From the NCBI GenBank assembly GCA_028279375.1, contig JANQNW010000016.1, positions 62,001 to 126,000 on the forward strand: DNA of 64,000 nucleotides. Direction: 5' to 3'. Source of the stretch: Phycisphaerales bacterium (GTDB taxonomy: Bacteria > Planctomycetota > Phycisphaerae > Phycisphaerales > UBA1924). The notes beneath the pieces are model-generated. The model did not search any database. It worked only from the letters and a program-made list of their open reading frames with translations, and had not been told where the DNA came from. Made by a program: the position numbers and the translations under genes. Below are positions 62,465 to 64,000 of this stretch, in pieces (within the stretch, counting starts at the first letter, position 1; every line of letters starts with the position of its first letter).

Positions 62465-64000
62465 ATGCGTTTTGACACGTCACAACAGATGAAGCTCGGC
62501 CAGCAGATGAAGCTGGCGCCCAGGATGATCCAGTCGATGGAGATCCTGCAGCTTCCGACGCTCGCGCTCGAAGAGCGCATCGAGCAGGAGCTCGAATCGA
62601 ACGTGACGCTCGAGGCCGTTGAGCCGGTTCAGGAGGAGCAGGACGGACCGGATGGAGGCGGCGGCGCTCAGGAGGATCGCCCGGAGGGGGCGCGTGAACT
62701 CGATGTCGACGCGGACGACGGCGCCAGCGACTTCGAACGACTCGCCAGCATGGAAGGCAGCTACAGCGAGGCGTTCGAGAATGAGTATTCGGCGGCCGGC
62801 CTGAACAAGTCGGAGACATTCGAATCTCGGATCGCGTCGTCAAGGCAATCGAGCGGAGAGCGTGACGCCAAGATGGACGCGATGGCGAACACCGCAGCGC
62901 GTGGCGCGTCATTCAGCGAACAACTGCTCGAGCAGTGGGGGCTTGCGGATCTCGATGATCGAACGCGCGAGGCCGGTGAACTCCTGATCTCCTTCATCGA
63001 CGACGATGGCTACCTTCGCACGGATCTCGAGAAAATCGCTGATCGGGCGCCGGCTGGTGAGGATCGGCCAAGCGCTGAGCGTCTTGAGGAAGTTCTCAAG
63101 GTGCTGCAGAGCAATCTCGAGCCCATCGGCGTTGGAGCGCGCGACACGCGGGAGTGCCTGCTGCTTCAACTGGGGAGCCTCAAGGATGAACTCGATCGGG
63201 GTTCATTCGAGACGACGCGTCTGCTGATTTCAGAGCACCTCGACGATCTCGTCCGGAATCGACTTCCTCGAATCGCGCAGAAGACGGATCTTTCGATCGA
63301 GCAGATTAAAGACGCCATGGTGCACATGCAGCGTCTGAATGTCGCTCCCGGTCGAGCGCTGCGGGACGAAACACCGCCGCCGATCATCCCTGACGCCGTG
63401 ATCGAGTACGACGAAGATGAAGACCGGTACTTCGCGTATCTCAACGATGGCCGTCTTCCGCATCTTCGCATCAATGACTCCTATGCGAAGATGGCGAAGG
63501 AGCAGGGCGTCGCGAAAGAGACGAAGGAGTTCGTGCGACGCAACCTGACGAATGCCCAGTGGCTGATCGAGGCGATCGCGCAACGAAACAACACCCTGAT
63601 GCGTGTGATCAACGTCGTCATCGCGGCGCAGCGAGACTTCTTCGACTTCGGGCCGCAGGCCCTCAAGCCGCTGCCGATGACGCAGGTGGCCGATCAACTT
63701 GGTGTGCACGTGGCCACAGTCTCGCGCGCTGTCTCCGGAAAATACGTCGAGACACCGCGGGGCGTCGTGGCGCTGCGTCGCTTCTTCTCAGGGGGCACGC
63801 AGACGGACTCCGGCGAGGACATGAGCTGGGACGCCATACGGGCGGCGCTGCAGGAGATTGTCGATGCGGAAGACAAGTCGGCCCCGCTGAGTGATGAAGC
63901 GCTTGCTGAGGCGCTGAAGGAGCGCGGCGTCGACATCGCGCGCCGGACCGTCGCGAAGTACCGCGCACAACTGGACATCCCGTCGGCGCGTATGCGGCGT
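62465..64000 (+). CDS. rpoN: RNA polymerase sigma-54 factor RpoN, C-terminus cut by the window
   Basis: 512 codons are open to the last base without a stop. Region I: QQMKLGQQMKLAPRMIQSMEILQLP, the Gln/Leu-rich activator-contact segment. An acidic region II follows. Core-binding and HTH parts include QVADQLGVHVATVSRAVSGKYV, and the RpoN box is visible as ARRTVAKYRAQL near the edge, so only a few residues are missing. It would serve -24/-12 promoters. No bacterial enhancer-binding gene is in the window. Confidence 0.96.
   Translation, partial: MRFDTSQQMKLGQQMKLAPRMIQSMEILQLPTLALEERIEQELESNVTLEAVEPVQEEQDGPDGGGGAQEDRPEGARELDVDADDGASDFERLASMEGSYSEAFENEYSAAGLNKSETFESRIASSRQSSGERDAKMDAMANTAARGASFSEQLLEQWGLADLDDRTREAGELLISFIDDDGYLRTDLEKIADRAPAGEDRPSAERLEEVLKVLQSNLEPIGVGARDTRECLLLQLGSLKDELDRGSFETTRLLISEHLDDLVRNRLPRIAQKTDLSIEQIKDAMVHMQRLNVAPGRALRDETPPPIIPDAVIEYDEDEDRYFAYLNDGRLPHLRINDSYAKMAKEQGVAKETKEFVRRNLTNAQWLIEAIAQRNNTLMRVINVVIAAQRDFFDFGPQALKPLPMTQVADQLGVHVATVSRAVSGKYVETPRGVVALRRFFSGGTQTDSGEDMSWDAIRAALQEIVDAEDKSAPLSDEALAEALKERGVDIARRTVAKYRAQLDIPSARMRR

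Overview
The window looks like chromosomal DNA of a planctomycete, most likely class Phycisphaerae. Reasons: high GC content; several secreted proteins carrying a short dockerin-like tail (DxDGDGVVxSSDLAxLLGxWG, two of them ending in ...GRWGPC or ...GPCP); Ser/Thr kinases paired with small sigma-70-like factors; tandem FG-GAP/ASPIC-UnbV proteins; and a sulfotransferase-rich polysaccharide locus. The assignment is inferred from gene content, since there is no rRNA in the window.

Layout. 1-1402 is the N-terminal part of a DUF5117-type zinc metalloprotease. 1569-37517 is a large surface-glycan region. It holds a UbiA-type prenyl-phosphate transferase, a GT-C-like membrane protein, nucleotide-sugar enzymes (Ugd, UXS, Gmd, GDP-fucose synthase, a UDP-glucuronate 4-epimerase type enzyme), a Wzx-type flippase, a Wzy-type polymerase, three GT4 glycosyltransferases, a GT2 fused to a hexapeptide acyltransferase, three unlike sulfotransferases, an acyl-carrier-protein operon (ACP, AMP-ligase, SDR, GNAT-like), a nucleotidyltransferase/GpsA-like pair, a polysaccharide deacetylase and two methyltransferases. 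Interleaved in it are a PqiA/MCE lipid-transport pair, ATP sulfurylase and two tandem FG-GAP lectin-like secreted proteins.

37595-41397 is a minus-strand operon cysC-cysQ-SLC13 permease ending at a good intrinsic terminator. With ATP sulfurylase (8836-10017) it gives a plausible complete cycle: sulfate uptake, APS, PAPS, sulfotransferases, and PAP removal. My reading is that the locus makes a sulfated glycan containing fucose and uronic acid and/or xylose.

41554-46242 is a membrane Ser/Thr kinase, a sigma factor and a divergent coiled-coil protein. 46394-54001 is a run of plus-strand genes: recO, an alpha/beta hydrolase, a GH3 acyl-adenylase, a DinB-like protein, an NRDE protein and an unusual three-part fusion (hydrolase + DedA + ATP-grasp). 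A tRNA-Arg(TCT) follows at 54057. 54492-61510 holds three secreted proteins with dockerin-like tails around a second kinase/sigma pair. recR and a right-truncated rpoN (sigma-54) close the window. No CRISPR array, insertion sequence or rRNA was seen.
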